NCBI GenBank assembly: GCA_963457665.1
Contig: OY735237.1
Location: 834,501 to 898,500, forward strand
Source: Thysanoteuthis rhombus
Taxonomy: Eukaryota > Mollusca > Cephalopoda > Oegopsida > Thysanoteuthidae
Reading direction: 5' to 3'
DNA length: 64,000 bases
The notes below the pieces were generated by a model. That model made no database searches and was not told where the DNA came from. It saw only the letters and a list, made by a program, of their open reading frames with translations. The translations under genes were made by a program, and so were the position numbers. Positions 21,893 to 33,887 of the stretch are shown piece after piece (the first letter of the stretch is position 1; every line of letters begins with the position of its first letter).

Positions 21893-22085
21893 TTTTAGGG
21901 CGTGGAGTTGCTACCCTCCTCCTTGGGATGGATAAGCAATTTAAATTCAGAATTATCCATCAACTAGACTGGTTGCCAACTAAGGCCAAAAAATCCAGTC
22001 TGTCCAGCTATATACCCATAGCTAAGGGGAGAAGGGATGGATTCATGTTTTTCCTAAGAGCATTAGTGCAAAGTTCGCTCTTTTT
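21893..22085 (-). mobile_element. SINE-1 copy 3, head missing
   Basis: TTGCTACCCTCCTCCTTGGG, AACTAGACTGGTTGCCAAC, ATACCCATAGCTAAGGGGAG and GATGGATTCATG match copies 1 and 2. Confidence 0.6.
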
Positions 22086-22249
22086 GCCAATTCCATTTTT
22101 GGGGCTGCAACCATTAGGCCAACTGCACTTCCTTTTTAAGTAAAACACAAAAAATGTAATATCATAAAAGCTATCTTTAAAAAGATTAAAATCTCGACTT
22201 GGTGTCTCAAGTACAAAATCGGCTTTTAAGATGAATAGTAAAAACAGAA

Positions 22250-22625
22250 AACATCATGTATCCAACATACTTTGGCAGTATACTGTGTTGGGGGTGATCA
22301 ATCAAAACATTGGAAAAAGGTGTGATCAACTTTTGTTGGACAGTGATCACCAAGAAGTCTGAATTTTCGAATAACAAGAATGAACGCTGACTGACACAAA
22401 CTCAGGGGCCAATTTAGCATAAACATTCTTTCTGAATTGAGCCCATTCCGAAAGACTTTTCTTGCAGAAGAATTTTCAAAAATTAGAATAAAGCATTTTT
22501 TTTTTCAGATGTATAAAGGAGAAAATGTTTAAATTTTCAAACCATGTACACATACATACATAGATAATCTGACAGCCAGCCAGACCAACATAAAAACTGA
22601 AGAAACTGTTGATGTTGACAGTTTC
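22250..22625 (+). mobile_element. RepA, near full length
   Basis: CATCATGTATCCAACATACT, GTTGGGGGTGATCAATCAAA, GCCAATTTAGCATAAAC and ACAGCCAGCCAGACCAACAT. Confidence 0.75.
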
Positions 22626-22966
22626 AAATTTGGGAATGAATCAACTGTACTAATCAAGGTATTACTGTATTGTAAAAGTTATCTTTAAAAGATTAATTTT
22701 CTAACCTAGGTTCAGAGAACTGATTCTTTCATTCACTTTGGTGCAACAAGAAAGAAAAAATAACTGAATTTAATAGATTATTGATTCATGAAGAAAAAAA
22801 AAATTGACTATTGATTTATAAAGGAAGAAAGATCAAAAACCAGAAATCAGAAAATGTGCTTCTTAGGAATCAAGAGGAATTGGCCTGCTTGAAGAATTTG
22901 AAAATGGCTGATTAATTCCCATCATATCACTTTCACTTTGGAGGACTTGAAGTATAAAAATAATGG

Positions 22967-22970
<4 letters not shown>

Positions 22971-23011
<41 letters not shown>
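22971..23011. repeat. (GT)20 microsatellite
   Basis: Uninterrupted dinucleotides. Confidence 0.95.
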
Positions 23012-23012
<1 letters not shown>

Positions 23013-24613
23013 ATTGTATAATATAATTAATATTTTTTTATGCTCTGGCTTTGTTGTCAGTGGCTGAATACAGTCGTGGGAATTATTTTTCACTGATCAT
23101 AATACCATAAAAAAATAACAAGATTATTAATGTATCGATAGATTATATGAATCTATATTTTAGTATAAAATGTATGTATGTTTATGTTTGTATTGCAAAC
23201 AAAAAGACATATACTTTGAACAAAATTTTCTACAACTTTCATATTTTCTGTTTTTGATGATCTTGAAAGAATAAGTAAACAAAACCAGGGAAAAAATGAA
23301 TTTCTTCTTCATGTGAGAAAAAACATCAGTTTTATTCATGAAAATTCAGTGTTGCTATATTGAGTGGAATTCTTTTCCATGTTACTGTAAAGACATTACA
23401 TCAGCAGTAATAATGATTGTAGTAGTAGAATTAGTAGTTTAGTAAACACAAACACTCAAACACAGTAAAGCTTTACTACATCCCTTTCTCTTCTTTCTAG
23501 TTGCTTCACCATATGCAAACATAGACACAGTAGAGCCTTATTTTATCCCCTTCTTCTCTTTCTGTTTACTTTAGCATAACAGAAACCAACAAACAAACAC
23601 ACAAAAAAGTCACATGGGCTTTTATATAATCAGATGTTATCAAAAGTATCACATTAAGCTTTCTTTATTGTCACTGTGAATGTATTGATTCCCCATATTT
23701 AGGACTATCCCTTGACAGAGGTAAATAATGTTTCATCCGCGTCTGATTGTTAGTTTTTAGTTGCTCTTTTCAAACAAACTGTACCTGATTATTGACTGCG
23801 TCAAGGCTGATCACTCATGTGATTACGAGCAAATGTTCGTCACAGAAAATAAGGGTCCTTTGAATTGCTACTGACTCGTCAACAATGATTGAGAGACAAA
23901 AGATGGAGGTACAAAATGATCAATAATGTTGAACCGAAGAGAAAGAAAAAAGGCAGAGAGGATGCTGGGATAGGAAGTGTTGATCAAGGTAAGGAAAAAT
24001 AGATCAAGAAAGAGAAAGTGTAGATAAGAAGATAAAGAAAGTGTAAGGGAAAGAGAGGTAGGAGGAAAGAAGAAGGTAAAGCAATTTGATTCCCTCTCTT
24101 CCTCTCTCACCCATCAATGCTACCCTCTCCCTTTCATCTACTTCTTTCTTTTGTTTTCTTCCTCATTCCTCTTTCTTTACTCACGTACCTGCTCCACCCC
24201 CCCATCAATATCAACATAAAATATTGATTTTATTATCAAATTTCTCCTAGAGAAAGCAGAAATATCTTCTAGTAGCATAATAAATTAGACGCTGGACGAA
24301 ATCTGTCTCTTTTCCTTTTTCAAGGCTGAAAGTTAATTTTTGGCTAGACCCCCAAAACTTTTTTTCTACTGCCAAATTCACAAAACTCTTTGGAAATAGA
24401 GTTTTAAACCAGTTCCAGTGAAATATCTATAGCATAGAAACATTTCCTGGGGTAAACACAATTTTCTGGGAAAAAAAATCCCTCAGACACTTAAGGCAAA
24501 TTATGAAAAATTCATTGATTGAAATAACCGCTTCTCTCTTTTATCTTCTTCCCTAGAGTTCACCTCCACCCCTTACGTTCCTCCTTTTCAGTTCATTTTG
24601 TTATCAACGTAAA
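23012..24613. other. Intergenic DNA, low-complexity pockets
   Basis: No gene found. An imperfect GA-rich/CT-rich stretch at 23930-24180 explains the 80-codon minus-strand ORF. Confidence 0.5.
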
Positions 24614-25053
24614 ACAGGTCTGGTTAGTCACTCAATAAAAACTGTCATGTGACCAATGTCTTTCGGCTGCTTGCTGTTTTGGGGGTAAACAATTAAAGAA
24701 ATTGGAAAACAGGGTGATCAATAGATAAGTTACTTCTCTCACTTTTTGTTAGGTCATAGTCACTGTAAAAAAATCTTAATTTTCAAAGAAAAAATTCGAG
24801 ACACAAACTAAGAGATCAATTTAGTATAAACTTACATTGCAAATTGAAACCTGCCCCCATGTACACTAAAAACCTGTATAGGGGGGAAATTTTCAAAAAA
24901 CAACATTTTTCTCGGACCTAAGCTCCGTTGGTATGACTTGTATACATGATACATAGATACATGCATGTATTGCTAGCGAGTCAGTCAGACCAACTTAAAA
25001 ACTGAAGAAACCTATGTGGACATTTTTGGTTACAGTTTTGGTTGACAGTTTCT
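24614..25053 (+). mobile_element. RepA, full length
   Basis: AACAGGTCTGGTTAGTCACT to GGTTGACAGTTTCT. A good reference for both ends, although the CATTTTTTCTAGACATAATAAGG block is shortened. Confidence 0.8.
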
Positions 25054-25234
25054 GATAATTGATTGTAGATTGAAATAATTACTTGTAATTAATTACTAAA
25101 AGGTTTTGTCTAAATCCACTTGATAAAGATTTTCTCCTTCATTAGACATGAAAGCACAAATTATTAATCACCCCCAATCTGTTGCTAAGCTTATGTTATT
25201 CATATGGTCTGACATTTATATGTATGTATGAATG

Positions 25235-25272
25235 TATCTATCTATCTATCTATCTATCTATCAATCTGTTCA

Positions 25273-25316
<44 letters not shown>

Positions 25317-25368
25317 AATTGCAGTCTGTTCATATCTATCTATCTATCTATCTATCTCAATCTGTTCA

Positions 25369-25399
<31 letters not shown>

Positions 25400-25473
25400 T
25401 GCAGTCTTTTCATATCTATCTATCTATCTATCTCGGTCCGTCTATATGTATCTATATATTGTGGTCTGTTCGC

Positions 25474-25520
<47 letters not shown>
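25235..25520. repeat. Higher-order (ATCT)n array
   Basis: Blocks of ATCT repeats are separated by short spacers such as CAATCTGTTCAT or GCAGTCTGTTCAT, giving an irregular two-level repeat. A related, shorter array is at 55505-55615. The Ile/Tyr/Leu/Ser ORFs are artefacts. Confidence 0.95.
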
Positions 25521-25606
25521 CTGACTTCACCCAGTCTGTTTAGAGTAAAAACTTTCAATTTAGCTCACACACTCTCCTCATGGAGTGGGGAAAATCCCGC
25601 TCAATT

Positions 25607-26066
25607 AGAAACCATCTATCAAAACTGTCACTAATACTGTCAACATAGGTTTCTTCAGTTTTCGAGTTGATCTGGCTGGCTAGGTATGTATGCATGTATG
25701 TATGTGTCACCTGTACAGGCCACGCCAATGAAGCAGGAGAGCTAAAAATTTGAACTTTTACTCCTTATTATATCTAAAAAACATTTTTTTAACCCCTCCC
25801 CCTTAAATGAAATTTTAATGGGGGGTTCTATTTACAATGTAGGTTAATGCTAAATTGGTCCCTTATTTTGTATCTGGCAGTGTTCATGCTTGGTTTTTGG
25901 AAAATTCATAATTTTTCAATAATCACCATCCAGCAAAAGAAAAATGAAGGAACCTATTAATTGATCATCCCTTTTCCCAATTTTTTAATTGATCACCCCA
26001 AAATAGTATACCGCCAAAAGAGCTTGGTCATGTGACACTTCCATAGAGTGACTAACCAGACCTGTT
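25607..26066 (-). mobile_element. RepA, full length
   Basis: AGAAACCATCTATCAAAACT to GTGACTAACCAGACCTG. Confidence 0.8.
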
Positions 26067-26222
26067 TCCTTTTCCATTTGGTCATGTTGTTGCGGGATGA
26101 CACTGAAGAGATCCCTCCTGAGTCCAAGCCTGAGTAATGTATAGGAAGAGATCATGATCCCCTTACCCTGCTCTCCCCCTTCATATTACAGTTCAAATGG
26201 TTTTGCTTCACATCATTAGCAT

Positions 26223-26660
26223 TAACCATCAACCAAAACTGTCACCTTACATACGTACCTTCAATTTTTGAGTTGTTCTGGCTGGCTGGCTATGTATGTA
26301 TGTATCACGCATACAGTCCGAAAAATTGAGCTAGATGGCTGAAAATTCAAGCATTTACTCCTTTTTATATCTAGAAGAAAAATGTTTCTTTTATTTTTCA
26401 AAATTCCTCTCTAAACACTTTAGTGGAGGCGGAGGTCAATTCACAATGTAAATTTATACTAAATTCATCCTTTGGTTTGAGTCTGGCAGCATTCACGCTT
26501 GAGAATTCAGACTTTTTTATTGATCAATACCCAACAAATGGTGAGAGAAGTAATTTGTACTTTGGTCACGCCTTTTTCCAAATTTTTAATTGATCAACCC
26601 CAACATGGCTTGCTGTTGGTCATGTTAGAGTTTCTATTGAGTGACTAATCAGACCTGTTT
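26223..26660 (-). mobile_element. RepA, near full length
   Basis: AACCATCAACCAAAACTGTC to GTGACTAATCAGACCTG. Part of the GCATGCTGCCAAAAG block is deleted. Confidence 0.8.
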
Positions 26661-28200
26661 TGTCTCATCTTATTATCATCTCAAAATATTGATTTTATTT
26701 GTTAATTAGAAAATAATTCCTTGTAATTGATTGCTAAACGGTTTTGTAATAATCCACTCGAAGAAGATTTTCTCCTTTGTTCAACTTCATCTGACATCAA
26801 AAGCACAGATTATTTCTTTTCTGTCCGGTCATGTTGTTGTATCTCTCTCCACAAATAGGCCTTAAAAACAACAACAAAATCTTCGACTTATCAATGGCCT
26901 CCTCACTCTTTTGGGAGTTGTCTCTTAAAAGATGACATCCTTCACCTTTGCCCACATAAAAAATGCCGTTTTTTTTACATCCTTAAGAACAATGCTATAA
27001 GTGAGAGATTCCCAAATGTATTAGGTTATTTCTCTTAAAATATTGTTTTTTACATCATAAAGGAAAAACTTTACGAGAAAAATTCCCAAATGTATTAGGT
27101 TCTTGAACCTGTAATGTTTTTTTACATTGTAGAGAAGTTTTATTCTTTCTTTTGTCTATTTTCATCCTTCTATTTTATGTTTAATTCTGGCGTAAATTGT
27201 AAATAAGACAAAATCAAGTTGACCAACAAAATTGGGGATTAGGGATAATCTTGTCAGCTTCTTCAAAACTCAGGTATTGCCAGGTGACTCTATTAGATAA
27301 TTATGAAAAGTTCCTGTGTATATCAAACAGTGAACTCTTGATTAATATGCTCAACACATAGATATGAATATCTTTTTATTGCCAATGGAGAGTTCCTTTC
27401 AAGATGAATTTTCATCTGGAAAAAGATCAATAGACCAATAAAGTGTGTGAAAAATTTTGGAAAATTCTGTCACAGGTAGATGAAGACTGAAAAATGCAGT
27501 AACAATGGAAACTTTCATTAAGATCAACCTGTAGAACCTGTAGTACCAGTTTATCAGTTTATTGCTCTAATGTCTGATCATAGTAGTACTTGTAAAATGA
27601 TTGGAGCAGGTGCCTTAATTTTAAAGTCTGTAAAATAGCTTGAAACATAGCATTCTGCATAGTGCTACTCTGTACCCTTTGGAATAGGGTATATCTAATG
27701 GCTACACCCTTTGTTTACATACATCTACCTATAAATCGACATGTCTCTCTGTCTGTACAAATATAGATTGGGATATCAATCAACCCCGCAGATAAGCTTC
27801 ACAAGCACCGAAGAAGTGTTATCTAAAGTTCTAAAATCTGTAAACGATGAAATAGTGAACAATGAAGGCTCCAAAAGGTGAGCAACTTCATAAAAGCATT
27901 TGCTGGTCTTCACTCCTGATTTGTCCCATTATACAGACAGTTCTGAAAGAGTGAAATGTTCAGACGTAGTAGATTGGTGAGTGATCAGGTGTCAGGATTC
28001 AGGTTTCAACAGTTTAAAAATTGTTTTGCAAGCATCAAAATGGATTTTTTTACATGCAGTCACTATGGGAGATTTTACAAGCACATCATATTAGTTATGG
28101 TCATGTATCAGTTTTTTTTTTTTTACTCCTTAGTGAGTTAACGGTGATTGTTTCTTTCCATCTTGAGTTATGTTTTCCTAACCAGTGACATACTTGACTA
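26661..28200. other. Intergenic DNA with a small tandem duplication
   Basis: A ~80-bp unit containing GATTCCCAAATGTATTAGGTT occurs near 27008 and, as AATTCCCAAATGTATTAGGTT, near 27081. No gene or RNA seen. Confidence 0.4.
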
Positions 28201-28208
28201 ATTTGGCT

Positions 28209-28462
28209 AGCATTCCAAGGGAAATTATGAAACACCACCACCTATATGAGTTGCTTTTTAACTCGTAAATTAAGCAGTAGTGATAGTAAAATTGAGTTAC
28301 CTTCATGGAAATCCTACCAGTATGGTTTATATCATAAATGTATGATTTAAAAAACACAAATAGTTCTGGATAGTTACTTGATAGGGTGATCAATTAAAGA
28401 ATTAGAAAAAAGGGTGATCAATGAATAATTTACTTTTCTTGTTTTTTTTTTTGAGCTGTGAT
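28209..28462 (+). mobile_element. RepE-RepA composite
   Basis: CTAGCATTCCAAGGGAAATT, AAATTGAGTTACC and TATCATAAATGTATGATTTA (RepE) pass into GTTACTTGATAGGGTGATCA (RepA) with the same internal deletion as at 18679. Confidence 0.6.
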
Positions 28463-28599
28463 GGAAGAATTGAAGGTTGCATCCTTACCAAATACCTGAA
28501 ATTGTAAACAAATCATTTCAGCAACGTGTATCTGATTGCATTATGTTGATCTCTCTGCTGTACTTTTCATATCCTGCATATTGCCATTAATTTTGTTAT

Positions 28600-28865
28600 G
28601 AATCCACTAGAAAACTTAAATGGCAATGGGCTGGTCATTTTGTAAGAATGGCAGACAGCTGATAGACATCACAACTCACAACATGGATCCCCTGAGGTCA
28701 CATGCATAACTGAAGCTGTCAGAATACAAGATGGAGAGATGAACGAGACAAATTCAGAAAGTTTTGGGTCCGTGACTCCCACGATAGAGGGGTGTGACAA
28801 ATCCTGGGGGAAGTCTATATCCAATGAAGAACAATAAAAGACTGATGATGATGATGATGATGATA
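28600..28865 (+). mobile_element. LINE-a 3' fragment with (TGA)n tail
   Basis: AAATGGCAATGGGCTGGTCA, TACAAGATGGAGAGATGAAC and GACAAATTCAGAAAGTTTTG, ending AAAAGACTGATGATGATGAT. It carries stop codons. Confidence 0.8.
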
Positions 28866-29108
28866 GATTTCTTGCGGACAGGTTATTCAGCTAGTTAAAA
28901 CTGACAGAAGTTATCTGCCCATAGTTTTGCTTATATATACTTATATTAGCTCCATTATCATAAGGATATCCTACTGACAAGTATTCATAAGATATTTTCC
29001 AAGATTTATCAAAAGAAGTAATCATGTCTAATGATGAAAAATCATAAACATTCATCTAGTTTTTGTCTATCATCAAACTCTTTGCTCACTGATACAATTC
29101 AAGAGTCT

Positions 29109-29472
29109 CATCATCATCATCATCATCAGTCTTTTAGCGTCCGTCGTTGGACATAGACCTTCCCCAGGATTTGCCACACTTCTCTATCATGGGCGTCACG
29201 GAGCCAGTACTTCCTGAACTTGTCTAGCTCGTCTCTCCATCTAACATTTTGCCGGCCTCGGTTACGCATGTGGTCTCGGGGAATCCATGTTGTGAGTCGT
29301 GATGTCCATCGATTGTCAGCCATTCTTGCAACATGGCCAGCCCACCGCCATTTGAGATTTTTAATGGATTCTATGATGTCCCTGACTCTTGTCTTTTCTC
29401 AGATGTACTGTGCTGTCTTGTGGTCTCTCCATGTGAAGCCCAGCATAATTCTTTCATGTGCATGTTGCATGG
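29109..29472 (-). mobile_element. LINE-a 3' fragment, best-preserved reading frame
   Basis: The minus ORF at 29126-29323 (65 codons) reads MADNRWTSRLTTWIPRDHM, GRQNVRWRDELDKF, WLRDAHDREVWQILG and KVYVQRRTLKD. This is the C-terminal domain of RTE/Jockey-type ORF2 proteins, after the GHVARM motif. The (ATC)6 at 29109-29127 is the element's tail. Bases up to ~29472 continue the family. Confidence 0.85.
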
Positions 29473-29818
29473 TTCTCAATTTTAATAACCCTTAAAAAAA
29501 CCCTGGCCTGAATAATTTCTAAGTCTAGTATCATCTGTCCATAGTTTTGGTTACATACATACACATTAGTTCCATTATCATAAGATTATCCTCCAAACAA
29601 ATATTTTCAAGATGATAAGAATCAGCAAAAAAGAAAAGAAAACTTACTTTTGTTGAATGTTATTAAATGGAAGTTTTTCTGTTCATTTTTACTTTCTGAA
29701 GATTTCTCAATCAAAGTAATTTAGCATGAGTGTGGAAAATCATTCGCCTTTATTTTGTTTGGGTTTATCTTAATACCCTTCGCCAACTGATAAAACTGGT
29801 TTCTCTAGTTTTCATAAT

Positions 29819-30262
29819 TAGAAACCATCAACCAAAACTGTCATTAAAACTGTCAACCAAGGTTTTTTCAGTTTTCTAGTTGATCTAGCTGGCTGGCTAT
29901 GTTTCTATGTATTAGGTTAACAGGCTGCACCAATGGAGCTATAAGGCTGAAAATTTAAACATATATTCCTTATTATGCCTTGACAAAAATATTTTTTTGT
30001 TCGGTTTCTAATTCTCCCCCTGAATAGGCTTTTAACGAGTTTTCAATTTGCAATACAAGTTTATGCTAAATTGTTCTCTAGTTTGTATCCAGCAGCATTC
30101 ATGATTCTTTTTCATAGGATCATACTTTCTTGGTGATCACTGCCAAACAAAAGGCAAGATGAATAACTTATTCCTTTTTTCATTGATCACCCCCAACACG
30201 GCATGCTGCCAAAAGATGTTGGTCACTTGATGGTTTCTATTGAATGACTATCCAGACTTGTT
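29819..30262 (-). mobile_element. RepA, full length
   Basis: AGAAACCATCAACCAAAACT to AATGACTATCCAGACTTG. Confidence 0.8.
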
Positions 30263-30339
30263 TTCATTAAGTTTGTGTGGCAAGCAAAACTCTATAGAAA
30301 TTAATAAGAGAGGCCAGCTTTGTCAAACAAAGGTTTTGT

Positions 30340-30510
30340 TGGTGACTGAGTAGCAGAATTCGATCGGGTCTGTGGGAAGAACGGAAGGTCTATGAGAAGG
30401 ACAGACGGAAATAGGGAAATAAAAAACCTTTCAGCCAAGCAGACGAGTTGAACAAGGTGGGCACTGAGCCAAGTCGTTATTTTTCTGTTGTCAACCACGA
30501 GAAAACCATG
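30340..30510 (+). repeat. RepG copy 1
   Basis: GCAGAATTCGATCGGGTCTG, AGCCAAGCAGACGAGTTGAA, AAGGTGGGCACTGAGCCAA and CAACCACGAGAAAACCATG align in order with 31625-31800 and partly with 32540-32640. The minus-strand 75-codon ORF across it has no known motif. Confidence 0.5.
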
Positions 30511-31620
30511 CAGGTATACAAAAGTCACAGAAGGTTTTCAAATGTTGATATCTTCTTAGTACACACAATTTTTTTGAAAATTGTTTTTAACAAATGAAAT
30601 ATATAACCAAAGGTAATTTAATCAACTTATGAACGGGAAGTCGTTTCTTTCGAATGTCCATCATTTTGAACATGACAAATTCTTGCTTTTTCAATAATAT
30701 TCTGCATAACATGACTTTTTAAAGGATGCAGATACGATTTTCAGCATTTTGGACTGGATATGGTCTCTCCATTCACAGTTGATCCTTGACATGGATAATC
30801 CAAAACCTGCAAACAAACAGAGAATCATGAACTCAGATGGCCATGTCCTCACATTCAAAACACCAAAATATGCTTTCAGGTTAACATAAAAGGTATTAAA
30901 AGTAAAATTCTATTATTTTTGTTTGTTGCTCAGATTGGTACGTTTCCATGATGAATTCCCAAGGGTTCTTTTACATATTGGAGGAGAGGAAAAACAAAAA
31001 AAGATTAAAATCGAAGAAATTATGTTTATTTTAAATTCCTTCACAACCTTTGCACCTACTTGTACAAAAACACTGAGAAAACATACCTCCGTGAACAGCA
31101 TTGTCACTGCCATTGAAATTCATTGAGAACTTTTGTATATATAGTCCAGACTGACAGACACAGGTGAATACATATGCCTTTTCCAAGTCATGTCAAACAA
31201 AATGGGAAATTGAGGTATAATAGCCTACAGCTGAGCTGACAAATGGGGGCCTCAAAGGGTGGCGGGCCCCTGAGTGCAAAAAATTTGGTTTAATAGAGTG
31301 TACACATGAGTGTTCTGAATATTTCAGCTCAGTAGTATGTTGATTAGAGTGGTTTTACTGTCTGTAGTTTTCAAAACATTCCAAGAGTTTTTCAGACAAT
31401 TGAAATCATGATTGTCTGTGTTGCTAACACAAAGTTTCAGCCAATTCATTCTACGACCTTCGGAAACTGAGGATAATCAAGAAGGCAGCCTATATCGACA
31501 TCTCAACATCTGTTTTGTTGAATTAAAGTTATTACTAATTTTCAATGGGGATTTTCTTTCCATCCACTCTGTACGTAAAGAGCACTATACATAGTGCAAT
31601 GATATAAGTTAATTGATGTG
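30511..31620. other. Intergenic DNA
   Basis: No gene supported. The short ORFs at 30913-31126 and 31412-31594 show no domain features. Confidence 0.4.
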
Positions 31621-31624
31621 ACTT

Positions 31625-31800
31625 GTTAAGTGGCAACGTTCAATTGGTTCTATGTGAAGAATGGAAACTGAGGACCGATAATCTTTAGAGCCAAGCTAAC
31701 TAGTCAAACAAGTTGGGCACCAAACCAAATTGTTCAGGTAGTGACATTCTTGTGTGGACAACCAAGAGAAAATCATGTGGCCCGATGCTCAATGGACAAT
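31625..31800 (+). repeat. RepG copy 2
   Basis: GCAACGTTCAATTGGTTCTA, AGCCAAGCTAACTAGTC, AAGTTGGGCACCAAACCAAA and AACCAAGAGAAAATCATGTG. Confidence 0.5.
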
Positions 31801-31914
31801 CCAAAAAATAACAACAGTCAGGTCTGGCCCTATGGTTCCTAGTACCCCAGGCTGGCTGAACTTGGCCACCATTTAAAGTATAATATTATCTTATCTATCT
31901 ATTTATACATACCA

Positions 31915-32100
31915 TTAGGTAGATAAACACATTGGAGTAAAAAGTTTATTATGATAATCAGGTAAAAGAAAACTGTTACAAATTTCCTTTTTGCTAATTG
32001 TTTCTTATAGGATCCCTTCAACAAATAGTATCTGTCAGATATTTCTGGAAACTCTGACTTTACATCAGGGAAATTCATTTTGAATATTTATATTGTCAAA
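31915..32100 (+). repeat. RepF copy 1
   Basis: GATAATCAGGTAAAAGAAAA, ATAGTATCTGTCAGATATTT and CTGACTTTACATC match 57095-57260 in the same order. Confidence 0.5.
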
Positions 32101-32394
32101 ATTTTACTATTAAGTTTAGACTTACGGCAATGATCAGACCAAAAACCAGTGACATCATGCATGAATAACAGTGACACAGTGACGTACACAAAAACTGAGG
32201 TCAATCCACTCTCACTTCTGAAGCCCAACTCGGGTTGATTTATTTAGCTAAAGTTTGCCAATCCCGTTTAGAGAATCTTCTGATAAAGGAGTTGAAAGAA
32301 GACACATTGTTTTGGAATAATATTATATGGAGAAATGATTTCTGTTTTATTTACCTTTGAGATTTTTATAAAGCAAGGGAGTTTGATCTTAGCG

Positions 32395-32640
32395 CAGCAA
32401 AGCTTGTCCTATTTAAATAATTCATTTTCCAATATTTCCATTTGTATTTTGAAAGTCCTACTTTCTCTGACACATGACTAGCATCCCCTAATACTTGGCA
32501 ACCTGGGTGACCGTTCATCTTGCCGGTACTTTTGGACAAGTTGGGGACCAAGTGGTCAAGTTTCCTTTTTGTCAACTGAGAGAAAATCATGTGGCTCGAT
32601 GCTCGATTGATAATTGAAAAAAAAAAACCACGATCGACAG
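32395..32640 (+). repeat. RepF/RepG neighbour segment
   Basis: TTCATTTTCCAATATTTCCA, TTTGTATTTTGAAAGTCCTA and ACTTGGCAACCTGGGTGACC match 57275-57400, downstream of the second RepF copy. GAGAAAATCATGTGGCTCGA is RepG-like. Confidence 0.4.
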
Positions 32641-32859
32641 AAAGCAAAGGAATATGCTAAATTGTTTCCCCTCATTTATCAGACAGTAGTGTTTGGGTTT
32701 ATTTCATTCTGATAAATAAATAAATACATTTATACAAAGCAAATACAGTTTTATAATTTTTCATCAATTATATACAATATAAGAATTGCAGGAATCTTCT
32801 TTGGTCGAAATAATAGGAGTGGAGAGTTTGGACCTGCAGCAATCAGGCTTGTTAAATCT

Positions 32860-33345
32860 TTTTTTTTATTTGCATATCTTCTCTTTCCTCCTCTTTCTCT
32901 TCCTCCTCCCTTTCATTTCTTTTACCTCCTCTTCTTTCTTTGCATTTCCTCAAACTGCTCCTCTTGGAACCACTTTTTTTCCTCCTCTCACTTTCTGCCT
33001 TGTTTTCTCTACCTCTGGTTTTCTCCTCCCACTGCTCCTTGTCCTCTACCCCCTCACCCCTTATTTTCTCCTCCTACTACCACTCGTTTTCTCCTTCCAC
33101 AAACCCCTTGTTTACTCCTCCAACTACCACTTGTTTTCTCCTTCCACAAACCCCTTGTTTACTTCTCCCACTACCACTTGTTTTCTCCACCTACTACCTC
33201 TTGTCCTTCTCTCCCACTACCTCTTGGTCTCTCCTCTCACTCCTATTCTTCCCTTATTTCTTATTGGAACCTTTCTCTTTATTTTCTGCCCTTCCATTTC
33301 AGTGTTCTCCCCCCCCTCTCTTTCATTTCTGCCTTTTTTCACATG
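32860..33345. repeat. Pyrimidine-rich block with a ~50-bp tandem unit
   Basis: CTTCCACAAACCCCTTGTTT occurs twice near 33094 and 33143, within a CTCC/TTTC background of ~480 bp. The 224- and 162-codon hydrophobic ORFs derive from it. Confidence 0.7.
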
Positions 33346-33516
33346 GCAATGGGCTGGTCATGTTGCAACGCTGGCAGACAACCGCTGGACATCACAGCTC
33401 ACAGCATGGATCTCCAGCTCATATATGAAACTGTGGCCTGGAGAAAATAAGAAAGCATGACAAACTAGACAAATGCAGAAAGCAATGGTTCTGTGATACC
33501 CATGATAGAGAGGTCT
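33345..33516 (+). mobile_element. LINE-a 3' fragment without tail
   Basis: GGCAATGGGCTGGTCATGTT, AACGCTGGCAGACAACCGCT and ATACCCATGATAGAGAGGTC. It ends abruptly at the RepA copy that starts at 33517, so the RepA or a deletion removed the tail. Confidence 0.75.
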
Positions 33517-33887
33517 GTATGTATCACTCGTACAGGCTGCACTAATGTAGCTAAAGGGATGAAAATTTGAACATTCACTCCTTATCATATCTAGAAAACG
33601 TGTTTTTCTTTTTATTTAATTTTCACTCTAATTAGGTTTTTAGAATGGGGTTTCAGTTTGTAGTATAAGTTTATATTAAACTGATCACTTACTTTGAGCC
33701 CAGCTGCATTCATGCTTGTTTTTTTGAAAATTCAGATATTTTTTAGTGATTACTTCTTAAAAAAAGTAATTTATTCGTTGATTAACCTCTTTGCTAATTT
33801 CTTATTGATCACCCCCAACATGCTGCAGCATGCTCCTAAAATATATCGGTCTCATGACAGTTTCTATTGAGTGACTAATCAGACTTA
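33517..33887 (-). mobile_element. RepA, near full length
   Basis: TATGTATCACTCGTACAGGC to GAGTGACTAATCAGACTT. The AGAAACTGTCAACC end is missing at the LINE-a junction. Confidence 0.75.

Noticed and set aside
25182-25634. CRISPR-like array
   Set aside because: Regular ATCT blocks with recurring, not unique, spacers; it is a microsatellite in a eukaryotic context.
32786-33460. 224-codon hydrophobic ORF
   Set aside because: Built on a pyrimidine-rich block and runs into a LINE-a fragment.
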